From: Isochrysis galbana
Lineage: Eukaryota; Haptophyta; Isochrysidales; Isochrysidaceae
Direction of reading: 5' to 3'
DNA: 64,000 nucleotides
Assembly (NCBI GenBank): GCA_018136815.1
Contig: CM030932.1
Location: 5,308,407 to 5,372,406 of the forward strand
This document shows positions 42,357-51,424 of this stretch, piece by piece. The notes under the pieces are model-generated. The model ran no database searches. It saw nothing but the letters and a program-made list of their open reading frames with translations, and was not told where the DNA came from. The translations under genes and the position numbers were made by a program. Numbering within the stretch: the first letter of the stretch is position 1; each line of letters starts with the position of its first letter.

Positions 42357-43286
42357 ATGGTCGCCCGCTCGTGCGCCGTGCTTTCGCTGCTGCTAGCGCC
42401 GTCGGCAGCGCTGCACCTCTCGGCGCGCGCGCCGTATACGCAGGCGCGACGCTATGCGCCCGCCGTCGCCAAGCAGAGCCCCGACGCTCACGCCGTTCTC
42501 GTCCTCCTCCGGCATGGCCAGTCAGTTTGGAATGAGGCAAGCCTCTTCACCGGCTGGGCCGACGTTGAGCTCACCACGCTCGGCAAGAACGAGGCAGCGC
42601 AAGGTGCCACCTCCCTCTGGAAGGCCGGATACACCATCGACGTCGCGTATACATCGCTCCTGAAGCGGGCTCAGCAGACCCTTGAGATTGTCCTTAAGAT
42701 CACCGGACAGGAGGACGTGACTGTCCACCAGAACTGGCGGCTCAACGAGCGCATGTACGGTGGGCTCACGGGCCTGAACAAGAAGGAGACGGTCGCCAAG
42801 TACGGCGAAGAGCAGGTCAAGAAGTGGCGTCGCTCGTACTCCATCCCGCCGCCGCCGATCGATACCAACTCGCCGTATTGGCCAGGCAACGACAACAAAT
42901 ATGCTCATATTCCTGAGGAAGAAATCCCCCTATCAGAGTGCCTCAAGGACACTGTCGAGCGTTGCTTGCCCTACTGGCAGTCGGATATCACGCCGGCTCT
43001 CAAACGCGGCAAAACCGTGCTCATCGCAGCCCACGGCAACTCCATTCGCGGCATTCTCAAGTACCTCGACGACATATCCGATGAAGACATCACTGGTCTT
43101 GAGATCCCGACTGGCATTCCGCTTGTCTATGAGCTGGACAAGGACCTGAAACCGATTAAGCTTGCTGGCTCCGTGGCGCCTCTGAGTGGCTGCTTTTTAG
43201 CTGACGCTGACGAGCTTAAGAAGGCGCAAGAAGAGGTTGCCAACCAGTCCAAGCTGCGCTACGGAGTCGAGACTGATGAGAAGTAG
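42357..43286 (+). CDS. Phosphoglycerate mutase (histidine phosphatase type) with N-terminal targeting peptide
   Basis: A 309-residue enzyme interconverting 3- and 2-phosphoglycerate. The phospho-His motif LLRHGQSVWN places the catalytic His at 53. FTGWADVELTTLG, RLNERMYGGLTGLNK (acid Glu131) and the second His in AAHGNS (226) complete a cofactor-dependent active site. The mature enzyme starts near residue 43. Before it lies a hydrophobic signal-like segment (SCAVLSLLLAPSAALHL) then an Arg/Ala-rich stretch. This looks like a bipartite signal-plus-transit peptide of complex plastids, although secretion alone cannot be excluded. Intronless. The ATG at 42357 is the first in frame and is needed for the signal segment. 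Confidence 0.93.
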   Translation: MVARSCAVLSLLLAPSAALHLSARAPYTQARRYAPAVAKQSPDAHAVLVLLRHGQSVWNEASLFTGWADVELTTLGKNEAAQGATSLWKAGYTIDVAYTSLLKRAQQTLEIVLKITGQEDVTVHQNWRLNERMYGGLTGLNKKETVAKYGEEQVKKWRRSYSIPPPPIDTNSPYWPGNDNKYAHIPEEEIPLSECLKDTVERCLPYWQSDITPALKRGKTVLIAAHGNSIRGILKYLDDISDEDITGLEIPTGIPLVYELDKDLKPIKLAGSVAPLSGCFLADADELKKAQEEVANQSKLRYGVETDEK

Positions 43287-43727
43287 ACGCCTCGCAGACG
43301 AAGGCATTCAGTTTGGCAACTGGTCCTGATGGCACGATTCCCGCAGTTTGTGAGCATATGTTTGTCGACTCGAGCATTCGCACAACTTCGCACTTGTTAT
43401 TCGGAGCGGCCAGTCTGCGCTGTAAGCGTGAGTCTTCTTTCAAGATCATTGTATCTGTATGCAAATAGATGGCTTATTGCCTGTTGTGCACAGCCTGGCG
43501 CAAGGAGATGTACAGCTTCACACTGATCTTGATTCACTCTCAGTCAAAGGCGTAGATCGCGGCATTTCATTCGCTATTTGCAAAGTGCATTCGGGGACTT
43601 GTTGTAGCCGGTTGATACGACCGCCTATGACCTGTGAAAACTTCTCGGTGGACTTTCCACCAAAGCAGATGTGTTAGTAGTATAATTATAAACGAACTTC
43701 AAACTTTTTGGTTCCTTTTAAAAAAAA
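43287..43727. other. 3' flank of phosphoglycerate mutase
   Basis: No gene seen. Lower GC than the coding region; probably 3' UTR and spacer. Confidence 0.45.
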
Positions 43728-43880
43728 AAACATCTGAAGATTCTGGGCTACACACCTACTATCGCCTGGGTATCCCCTCTCTATTTACGCCGCCCTTAAA
43801 ATCCCTCCCTCCACCTCTTTCCCTGCCCCCCTTCATTCCTTGGTCTTCGGTTTCAGGGGTTCGGCCCTGGTGCCCTACCT
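43728..43880 (+). repeat. R3 short interspersed repeat
   Basis: CATCTGAAGATTCTGGGCTA ... CGCCCTTAAAATCCC ... CTTCATTCCTTGGTCTTCGG, preceded by an A-run. Confidence 0.7.
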
Positions 43881-44111
43881 AAGGCCTGGTTCGGAGTGCG
43901 GGGGCCAGGCAGGCCTATTGTCGTCTCTCGTGTCCTGCGTGCCCTCCGGGGTTCGCGTTGGTATCAGGCTTCCGTCAGGTTCTTGCCGTCCCTAATGATT
44001 CCCAGGTCCTCTGTGCCCCTGGCTCATTCGCCTTCGTTACGTTGCTCCTTGTTCCCCTCGACAGCGTGCGCTATCCCTAGCCTGGTGGCTAGCTCCACTA
44101 GCTCCTCGCTG

Positions 44112-44275
44112 GGTTAAAACACTTCTGAAGATTCAGGGCTAACACCTATTGCTAGACTGGCACCTTCTGCCCCCTATCCGACACCGCCCTTTTTCCCCTT
44201 TGTCCCAATTTCTCACCTTCCCCGCCTCGTTCCTTTTTCGCTTTGGTATTGGGTATACGGCCCAGGTGCCAGATG
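44112..44275 (+). repeat. R3 short interspersed repeat
   Basis: CTTCTGAAGATTCAGGGCTA ... GACACCGCCCTTTTTCCCC ... CGTTCCTTTTTCGCTTTGG. Confidence 0.65.
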
Positions 44276-44727
44276 CGCTACCATGGGCCCGGCTCGCTAG
44301 TGCGTGTTGCGTGTTCCGGGCAGGCTTTTGACTGACGTTTGTGGCGACGGCGTCGTACGAGGCGTCTCGTACGTCTTACTTGAGTTCTTGCGTTCTATTA
44401 CGGCCCTCGCTTCGAGTTTCTATCGTCGCTGGTCGCTGGCATATGATCCGTTGTGCCTAGCTGCCTCGACTTTTTGGGTGGCTTGTGGGGTGGTTTCTGG
44501 TCTCTACCAAGTGTGCGACTCCCAACCTCGGGGCTCGTGGCCAGGGAGAGAAGTTCCACACGGGGCACGGGGAACGGGGAACTAAGTTGTCGTGTTGCTG
44601 TCGGTCGCGTATATCGGGCTTATGTTTGTGCTATCGTCTATGCCTATGCTGATCCTTTTTTTGGGTTGCCTCCCCACCATGCCCATGCCCGCTTGGGCGG
44701 TGCTCGCTATTATATTGTATATTGCTC

Positions 44728-45080
44728 CAACTAAGTTTATACCTTGTTCGCCCATGGGGGGGCACGAGCCCCCCCCTCTCTCCACTCCTCCCCTACCATG
44801 GGCCATGGGGAAGGAACCACCCATGCTCCTGGCACGCCTGATGGCTGGCCAGGAGCCCAATGCCCTGCTGACCCACTCTCTCCCTGGCAGGCTCGCCTGC
44901 CTCGCGCGTCCTGGCCTGTCGTGGCCAGCCCATCGCTCCAACCCCCCCTCCCCCCCTGTTCAACAGGCAGACAGGTGCAGAGTGGGGGCCCCTGAGGCCC
45001 AGGAGCGCCAGCGAGGGAGAGGCAGGGGAGACCTAGGCCCAGCCCCAGCCTCCTCTGCCCCCTGAGCTGGCCTCCAGGAG
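44728..45080 (+). mobile_element. Hairpin-headed element, 'GHEPPP' subfamily
   Basis: A weakened stem (AACTAAGT/ACCTTGTT, 44729-44748) then ATG at 44754 and a 103-codon Pro-rich frame starting MGGHEPPPLSTPPLPWAMGK. It is collinear with 39694-40090, including the CTGGCACGCCTGATGGCTTG-type block. Open to about 45065. Confidence 0.55.
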
Positions 45081-45349
45081 CCTCCAGGGGTCGCCAGAGG
45101 CAGCTGCAGGCCTGTCGCAGGCGCGCCATCGCGCGTGCCTGCAGGAGAGGGGAGAGAGAGCGCGGAGAAGGGGGTGGGCGGAGCGAGGGCTCCGACCACC
45201 GGAAAATATGTAAGTCCTGCACCTGTTTACAGGAGAAGTCGGGACTGAGGACGCCGCCAGCCCGGTAGGCATAGGAGGAAGGGGGGAACAGATCACCGGG
45301 GGGGGGCGCGGGCCACCGACCATATCTAAGCCCTTTCCCCCTATCCCCC

Positions 45350-45480
45350 TAGTAGTGCACGGGGGGAGTCGCCTGATGGCGGGGGGGAAAGGGCCGGGAG
45401 AGAGGGGGTGTAGAAAGTTTTGCTGCGTGAGTAGAAAGTAGAGGGTCCACGGCCGCGTGTGCGGTGAGACTATTAAGAAA
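45350..45480 (+). repeat. R1 short interspersed repeat (diverged)
   Basis: CCCCCTAGTAGTGCACG ... GTCCACGGCCGCGTGTGCGG TGAGACTATTAAGAAATT. The middle lacks the usual GGGCGTGGC. Confidence 0.5.
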
Positions 45481-45535
45481 TTAATCATATATATTGTATA
45501 TTGCTTGGTTCCTTTTTAAATTCTCGCCACTACAC

Positions 45536-45690
45536 ACAACTAAGTTTATATACTTGGTTCACACATTGGGGGGCACGACCTCCCCCCTCTCTTCACTCCC
45601 CCCCTGCTGTGAGCCGTGGGGAGGGAACCACCCATCCTCCTGGCATGCCTGATGGCTTGCCAGGTGGCGGCAGGAGGCCCCCCTGGAGTT
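45536..45690 (+). mobile_element. Hairpin-headed element 5' fragment, start codon lost
   Basis: The stem AACTAAGT-TTATAT-ACTTGGTT is intact, but the start reads ATTGG instead of ATGG. The following CTCCCCCCTCTCTTCACTCC and CTGATGGCTTGCCAGG segments match 39694 and 44728. Confidence 0.55.
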
Positions 45691-46164
45691 TTTTATTGAT
45701 TATTGAGCATCACGCCACGGTCAAAAATGCAGCCCAACCCTTACTATTAGTTAAAAAGCCCCTGTTTGACCGCCCTATCTTTCGACGGAACGCGACCTTT
45801 CGACCTTGCAGCTTTCAGGTGCTGGCGATGGGCGATGGGCGGCAACCTGGTGAGCGAGCGCGGGGTGGGCGCGCTGGAGGCGCTGCGGCTCGCGGAGAGT
45901 TGCGCGTTCCCCTCATGCCATCTGTTGGAGGTGCGCGGCGTTTTAGGAGTATGCGCTCGCCTACGGACCATAGCGGGCAGATATGTGGGTGTTGAATACG
46001 TCTCTCCTGACTCGTGAGAGTCAAGTAGAGAGCTAAAGAGCTGAAGGCTAAAGGTTACTAAAGGCTATGACAAGAAATGTGTATTTTGTATATTGACAAA
46101 CGTTTTTTTGACGGCCAAGCAAGGTGCCTTGACTAGTAAGTACTCCTGGGGACTTAGTCGAGCC

Positions 46165-46260
46165 TCCTTCCCCCCCCCTCCCCCCCCCCCCCCCTCTCCC
46201 TTCCCTTTCCCCCGCCCGCCCGCCCGCCCCCCCCCCCCCCCCCCCCCCCCCCTCTCCCCC
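46165..46260. repeat. Poly-C tracts upstream of the PDI gene
   Basis: C-runs up to about 22 nt in the 150 bp before the PDI start codon. They are probably part of the 5' UTR/promoter, with unreliable length. Confidence 0.85.
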
Positions 46261-46313
46261 CCACCCCGCGCGCGGCACCTTGCTTGCGCTGCCCGGCACT
46301 CGCCCCCGCGCCG

Positions 46314-47006
46314 ATGCACCGCGCCACCGCGCTGCTCACCGTGGCCGCCGCCGTTGGCGCACACGGCGGCGCCGTCGAACTGACCGCCTCTAACTTCAAG
46401 GCGCGAGCATATGCACTCGCCGCCCTGTTGTTCTGCTGCACTCGCTGATCCCCTGAAAGCCCCATGTCCTTATGCATCCACCCCACGTCCGGTCGCTCTG
46501 GCTTCCCGATGTAGGAGCTCGCATTGGACTCAGGCAAGGGCGCGTTCGTCAAGTTCCTAGCACCTTGGTGAGGCCACTGTAAGTCGATGAAACCGGCTTG
46601 GGACAAGCTCGGTGACGAGTACAAAGACTCGTCCTCGGTTCTCATCGGCGACGCAGACTGCACAGCGTCTGGAAAAGAGCTGTGCGATGAGCACGAGATC
46701 CGTGGCTACCCAACGATCAAGTACTTTTCGGCCGAGACGGGTCCGAAGGGTAATGACTATCAGGGTGGCCGCGATTTTGACTCCCTGAAGGCCTTCGTGT
46801 CCGATAACCTTGAGGTGAAGTGCCTTCTCGATGCTCTTGAAGGATGCAGTGACAAAGAGAAGGAGTTCTTAGAGAAGTGGAGGGGCAAGCCCGCCGAGGA
46901 GATTGCTGCTCAAAAGAAGCGTCTTGAGGGAATGGCAGGTGGTTCGATGAAGCCGGAGCTGAAGAAATGGCTCCATCAGCGCCTGAATGTCCTGAAGCAA
47001 CTCTAA
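46314..47006 (+). CDS. Protein disulfide isomerase-like selenoprotein (active site U-G-H-C)
   Basis: Single-thioredoxin-domain PDI of 192 residues counting Sec. Exons are 46314-46400 and 46515-47006. The 114-bp intron starts with GC and ends with AG. The first ~17 residues are a signal peptide (MHRATALLTVAAAVGAHGG), so the protein enters the ER. Exon 2 reads FVKFLAPW, then TGA (46569-46571), then GHCKSMKPAWDKL. The TGA replaces the first Cys codon of the universal APWCGHCK site and all flanking residues are conserved. The frame is otherwise open to the TAA at 47004-47006. The thioredoxin fold continues through RGYPTIKYF with its cis-Pro and a Lys/Glu-rich helical C-terminus. No KDEL-type retrieval signal is present. 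Read as selenocysteine the redox site is UGHC; a nonsense mutation or sequence error are the alternatives. Confidence 0.85.
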
Positions 47007-47075
47007 GTGTTCACTCCGTTCCTCTGAATTCTCCCCAAGAAGCAATGACGACTCGCACCACGGGTACGGCCCCGG

Positions 47076-47138
47076 CCTAAAATGACGCGTCGATGCCAAC
47101 TGCTCCCATGCTGGGCATGCACCTGCGCCGAGATGGAT
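47076..47138 (+). promoter_or_regulatory. Candidate SECIS element in the PDI 3' UTR
   Basis: About 75 nt after the stop, ATGA (47082-47085) is followed 12 nt later by AA (47098-47099) and then by a GA (47130-47131) in CGAG. GCG..CGATGC can pair with GCACC..GCGC with bulges. The apical part contains a CCCA-TGC-TGGG mini-stem, giving a form-2-like layout with AA in the upper loop. The helix is imperfect, so this is a candidate only. Confidence 0.4.
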
Positions 47139-47144
47139 AGATCA

Positions 47145-47170
47145 GAAGACGTTTTCTGATGCCCGGACCG
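47145..47170 (+). terminator. Hairpin in 3' flank of PDI
   Basis: ATCAGAA ... TTCTGAT (47141-47160) is a 7-bp inverted repeat with a short loop. It may be part of 3' end formation; function unproven. Confidence 0.25.
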
Positions 47171-47249
47171 GAAACTGAGCGTACGAGGACTTGATTGCGA
47201 TAGGTACTATTTCTTTAGAGAGTCTCCCTAGCAACTAAGAGCTCTCAAT

Positions 47250-47385
47250 TCAAAAGAAAACCTTTTAATATTCTCGCCTCTCGCGTGGCCTAGTATCGTG
47301 CTGTGATACCTCGCCTTCGCTCCTTTCCTACACTTCACCAACCTGCCTTGCGGTGACTCCCCTCGTGCGCTACTAAGGGGCGCCT
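47250..47385 (-). repeat. R1 short interspersed repeat
   Basis: Starts AAAACCTTTTAATATTCTCG CC ... CGCGTGGC and ends CCTCGTGCGCTACTAAGGGG. Orientation is opposite to the PDI gene. Confidence 0.65.
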
Positions 47386-47450
47386 GGGTCGTGGAGGGTG
47401 GCGGGATATGGGATATGGCGGGTTGTCCCGGTCATTGGCGGTAAGGTTCT

Positions 47451-47949
47451 CAACTATCGGTAAAACGATAGGGTCATGGAGCGCGCGCCGCCTCCCGCCC
47501 TCGCCGCCGCCGCCCTCGCCGCGATGGACGAAGCATTCATGGACACCCCCTGTCGCCGAAGCGACCGCGTCAAGACCAAGACGTCAAGACGACCCGCCCG
47601 ACCAGGTGGGCGCAGAAGCCAGCGGGCCGCGCCCGAGCATCACCACGAACAGAGCGACCAAGGCCTGCATGCTGGCAGCAGCCAACATGCAGCACACACA
47701 CCTCACCCTCCACAGCCCCACCAGCCACACCACACCAGTTGGACGATCCATCAGGGAAGGCCCCCGGGCTTGGCCCCTACACAGCCGCGATACCGCAGGG
47801 GCTGGTCCGGCGCCATTCTGGATGTGGCCCCCATGGGGCATTGTCGCAACGAATCGATGCAGCAGGCATGCAACAAGGCTGGACCCCCAGGAAGGGAGAC
47901 AGCAGCACCAAAGGAGACATCAGGAGAAGGGGTCCCCCCAACACCATGA
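47451..47949 (+). mobile_element. Hairpin-headed element with 157-codon ORF
   Basis: A CTATCG-GTAAAA-CGATAG stem (47454-47471) is followed after four bases by ATG at 47476. The frame MERAPPPALAAAALAAMDEA runs 157 codons to 47949. It shares only its start with the 19532 and 55474 copies. The body is Gln/His/Pro-rich with scattered basic residues and no recognised domain. Beyond it, 48128-48300 (NGEPGLGPRKNPNL...) joins the relic family at 3240. Confidence 0.5.
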
Positions 47950-48127
47950 GGAGACGAGACAACGAACGCGCCGCGTGCGCGCGAGAGGCAGCGAGGCAGC
48001 AAGGGCAGCGGTCCAAGGGGCCCAACATCACGAACAAACATACGAACAAGGGCCAACAGATGGCCCAAACAACCCAGCAACTGCATTTCATACCTTTAAC
48101 GCGTGGGCACAATTACCGTAACGGTAA

Positions 48128-48350
48128 AAGTAAAACTCAAATCCTCGAATTTCGAGACAAAAATGGCGAACCAGGACTTGGGCCCAGGAAGAATCCGAAT
48201 CTGCACGCCTTGCATGACCACGACGAACATAGAAGACGGTGTATAACGAAGAAGGCTCGTACTCATGCCGAAATATTCATGCCAAAAGGCCTGAATACAA
48301 CAGGGCGCTCGCGCCCCCCCCCCTGGGCGAAGTAAGTATAAACTTGGTTG
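48128..48350 (+). mobile_element. Retroelement coding relic and opposing 5' end
   Basis: 48128-48250 encodes KTQILEFRDKNGEPGLGPRK, the best copy of the 3240-3520 relic. At 48316-48352 the minus strand shows CCAAGTTTATACTTACTTCG CCCAGG, a decayed hairpin-plus-start in which ATGG became AGG. Confidence 0.45.
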
Positions 48351-48663
48351 CCACCATTACCGTCACTACAACAAGTCGCAATGTCGCACAAAGAACAAAG
48401 AAACACCAACCAACACATCAACACAAGTGACACGTAGCATGGGAAGAACAGAGAACATCGAACATCGGTATCATCACACAACACCACAAGTATCCCCACT
48501 GTTGTTCCTGCTGGGACTTTGACTCCGAGGTCAATAAAACTGCCTCTTCGAAAGAGCTCCTAGGGGCCGCCTGTATCACAGTGAGTCTCGCATGGATCGT
48601 TGTTTGCGGCACCATGCAAACTTCTGCCAAATGCAACATGCTCAGCTCGCATCTAACAAAGCC

Positions 48664-51234
48664 TTAAGAGCCAGGAGGAGTCCCAAAATCTCGAATGAGG
48701 TTTGCAAGCGCAGCGGAGTCACCAAATGGCGCAGAGGCGGCAGGGGTGATAGTATTACCGATGGCAAAGCCACCAGCCCCGCCAGATTCCATTGGCTGGG
48801 GTTCGTGAAGCGGCTTTAGCCCTCCAAGGTCCTCAAGATCCGGAATGTGCAAGCCCGTTGGAGGAACACCGCCGCTCTCGTGTGCGCCGCCACCGAAGCC
48901 GTACCCGAGCTTCGTGACCTTAACACGCATGTCGACCGACAGGGCGACGAGCAATTGGCGCGACCGGGGCGGAAGCACGTCTTGGCACATGAAGAGACCG
49001 CGCGACGAGATGAAGCCACTGACATCTGGGATGGAGTCCCACTCTATCCGTACTGGGAACGGCGACCGGTTTTCAGCAACAATGATACGCCCAGCCTCAT
49101 CGTCGATGGTGTAAATGTTGAGCACCTCGCCGAGGGCGGGTGATTTCAGCAAAGCCGTCTTCTCTCCATCGATGAGCGCTCGCCTGATGATCGTGGTTGC
49201 GACAGTCTCAGCCTTGAGTGCCACAGTCTCCATGGTGATCGGCCGAGTCGAGTGCACCGCCAAGCGGAACTTACGCGGCTCGGTAGAGCGCATCTGGCCG
49301 AAGCAGAGGGGCACGGCAAGGTATGCCGACGTGTGCCCATCTTGCTCGAGCGAGGTTGAGATGTGCACGTTCTGCTGCATGCATCGCTCTGCATAGGCAA
49401 CGATGGAGTATGAGCCGTCCAGTTCCACCTTGAGGATGGCGAGCCCGATGTCGACAAGAGTAGGTGCCGCGTCGACACCTCGTGAGGCATGTGGCTCTTG
49501 GTGGAGGGTGACTTCCACATTGGCGCGCGCATACACTTCGATGCTGACAGCCTGCCCCGCGTTGAAAACGGAGGCGAGCCATCCGCCTTCACGGCCCTCC
49601 ATCAAGTCCGGTACTAGCCGACAGACACATATCTCGGCAAAGAGGCGATAGAAGTCGCTCCAGGCCATCCAAAATACGCCCTCGTCCTCACGATCCAGCC
49701 CAACTTCCTGCTTCATCTCGTACGACCACTCAGGCGAGTGCTTGGACCATGGCCCCTTCCACAGCGCAACACCGTTGGGATTGCGCAACTTGACTAGCTC
49801 GGTTCCCTCGGGACCGATGGTGGCCACTGACATGACGCTGTAGGCATGTGGGCATTGCAACCCCAGCGACTTCATCTCGGCTTGCAGTGCCTCCTCACCG
49901 GCGCTGGCAAAGGTGGACGCACCAATCGGATATTCAGACTGACGAAAAGAAAACAGCTGAGCGAAGAGCTCATCCGCGTCCACGCACTTTGTGCGCCACC
50001 GCTCGACAGCCTTAGCATGTGAGGCACGATCGGCTGCACCCGCACCCGGAGGGAGCGGCTTCGGCTCGCGCATCGCTGGATGGCACGGCATGAGTATGCG
50101 TTGCACCGGAAATCCCGTCAGCAAGCAGAAAGCTTCGGCGAAGGTGCCGCCCGAGAGTGCCTCGTACGATCCGTGCAACTTGGCTGCCGCCTTCTCGATG
50201 AGAGGGCCCCAAAGCTGGCGCCGTGCTGGCTTCAAGTAGGCAACCATCTGCAGCGCGTCGACGGGAAGGACGTCGTCGACGAGAACAGTATGCCACTCTC
50301 CCGCCAGACACAACCTGACCTGGTAAGCGCCGGCACGGTTGAACTCGCGCGTCAGCACGATCCGGCGTATATTCTCGGGCTTCTCCGCGAGTGCAGACAA
50401 GGCGCACACAAACCAGCAGTTTCCGACTGAGCCCTGCCTGATGTCCTCCGGTCGTGGGTCACCGCGGAAGACAACCCATGGGACGGTCGAGAACTGGAGA
50501 GTGGTGTCATCTACAATACCCTGAGGTGGCGTTGCAGAGGCACGCTCCCAACCGACTGGTCGCACGGCAAATTCCATGGCCAAGTGCGGGGTACCGCAGT
50601 GCTCACACGGAATGGTCCGTTGGCGGGCCGCCAGACTAGCTGCGTCGCGCCCAAATTTCATGGCAATGAGCTCCTCGCGCGTCACCTGGCGCGGCAAGGC
50701 CGAGCGCCTCGAGCACCCCGTGCACTTGAACGTCTTATCCCCTTCGGGATGCATGTACAGCGAGCGCGGAATCGGTGGGAATGTCGGGTCGACGAACACG
50801 ATACCGTCAGAGTGGTAGAGCTCGTTGATCGCGTCCACCTGCTCCTGCGCCACCTTCTCCACATCTTCCAGCCGCTCGAATGTGACGACACCGCCCGAGT
50901 CCTGGGTTGCGAGCTGAGGTGCGGCTGTGGCGGCAGGGACAGGGTTAACGGGGTCGAGAGAAACTGCGGGCACAGCTTGGGCGGCAGCTGCGGTCCGAGG
51001 TGGCGCAGCCTGGCGCGAGGCAGCAGCCGCGGCGAGCTGCTCCTTCTGAGCGCGTGCAAGCGCCTCAGCTGCCGCCGTATTGGGATCGACGCCGTCAGCC
51101 AGCTGCTTCTCGAAGAGAAGCTTGACTCGGCTCTCGAAGCCCTCACGGGAAAGCAACGGGGCGGGCGCGGGCGCGGCGCTCGACGCGAGCGACATGGCGA
51201 GCGCAGCGGCAAGCTCCTCATCATCCGACTCCAT
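48664..51234 (-). CDS. Calpain-type cysteine protease with N-terminal ubiquitin-interacting motif
   Basis: An 856-residue intronless protein. The N-terminus DDEELAAALAMSLAS (4-18) is a ubiquitin-interacting motif. A Cys-paired segment (C171-x2-C174 and C210-x2-C213) could bind zinc. The calpain protease core follows: GSVGNCWFVCALSALAE with catalytic C273, PHAYSVMSV with H463 and LVKLRNPNGVALWKGPWS with N485, so the triad is complete. After ~560 come beta-rich segments, probably C2-like calpain regulatory domains. A Gly/Pro-rich tail ends the protein. No EF-hand is seen. The layout is nearest to the non-classical calpains (SOL/calpain-15 type, zinc finger plus protease). The start ATG at 51234 is the first in frame and includes the UIM. 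Likely cytosolic regulated proteolysis. Confidence 0.92.
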   Translation of the reverse strand: MESDDEELAAALAMSLASSAAPAPAPLLSREGFESRVKLLFEKQLADGVDPNTAAAEALARAQKEQLAAAAASRQAAPPRTAAAAQAVPAVSLDPVNPVPAATAAPQLATQDSGGVVTFERLEDVEKVAQEQVDAINELYHSDGIVFVDPTFPPIPRSLYMHPEGDKTFKCTGCSRRSALPRQVTREELIAMKFGRDAASLAARQRTIPCEHCGTPHLAMEFAVRPVGWERASATPPQGIVDDTTLQFSTVPWVVFRGDPRPEDIRQGSVGNCWFVCALSALAEKPENIRRIVLTREFNRAGAYQVRLCLAGEWHTVLVDDVLPVDALQMVAYLKPARRQLWGPLIEKAAAKLHGSYEALSGGTFAEAFCLLTGFPVQRILMPCHPAMREPKPLPPGAGAADRASHAKAVERWRTKCVDADELFAQLFSFRQSEYPIGASTFASAGEEALQAEMKSLGLQCPHAYSVMSVATIGPEGTELVKLRNPNGVALWKGPWSKHSPEWSYEMKQEVGLDREDEGVFWMAWSDFYRLFAEICVCRLVPDLMEGREGGWLASVFNAGQAVSIEVYARANVEVTLHQEPHASRGVDAAPTLVDIGLAILKVELDGSYSIVAYAERCMQQNVHISTSLEQDGHTSAYLAVPLCFGQMRSTEPRKFRLAVHSTRPITMETVALKAETVATTIIRRALIDGEKTALLKSPALGEVLNIYTIDDEAGRIIVAENRSPFPVRIEWDSIPDVSGFISSRGLFMCQDVLPPRSRQLLVALSVDMRVKVTKLGYGFGGGAHESGGVPPTGLHIPDLEDLGGLKPLHEPQPMESGGAGGFAIGNTITPAASAPFGDSAALANLIRDFGTPPGS

Positions 51235-51424
51235 CGCGAGCAGGTACGGCAGCCGATGGCGTAGGGCAAGGAGAGGAGGTGGTGGGCGGGCTCGGGGAAG
51301 GGTTGGGTGGGCAGGCGGGAGGCCAAAGAGCCAGAAGCCACACCAGATGTCGAGAGGCGCCGCCCTGCCTCCGCCGCCCTCCTCCCGCCCTTATCTTCTC
51401 GTCAGAGCTTTTTGGTTGCGGTAG

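Noticed and set aside
44304-44734. Hydrophobic open frames between two element copies
   Set aside because: They end in the retroelement 5' region and resemble no family; composition matches the surrounding GC/T-rich repeat.
46569-46584. Reading TGAGGCCACTGTAAG after GCACCTTG as a tiny GT-AG intron (GTGAGG...GTAAG)
   Set aside because: A 16-nt intron is far below any splicing minimum, and removing it would delete GHCK from the PDI active site.
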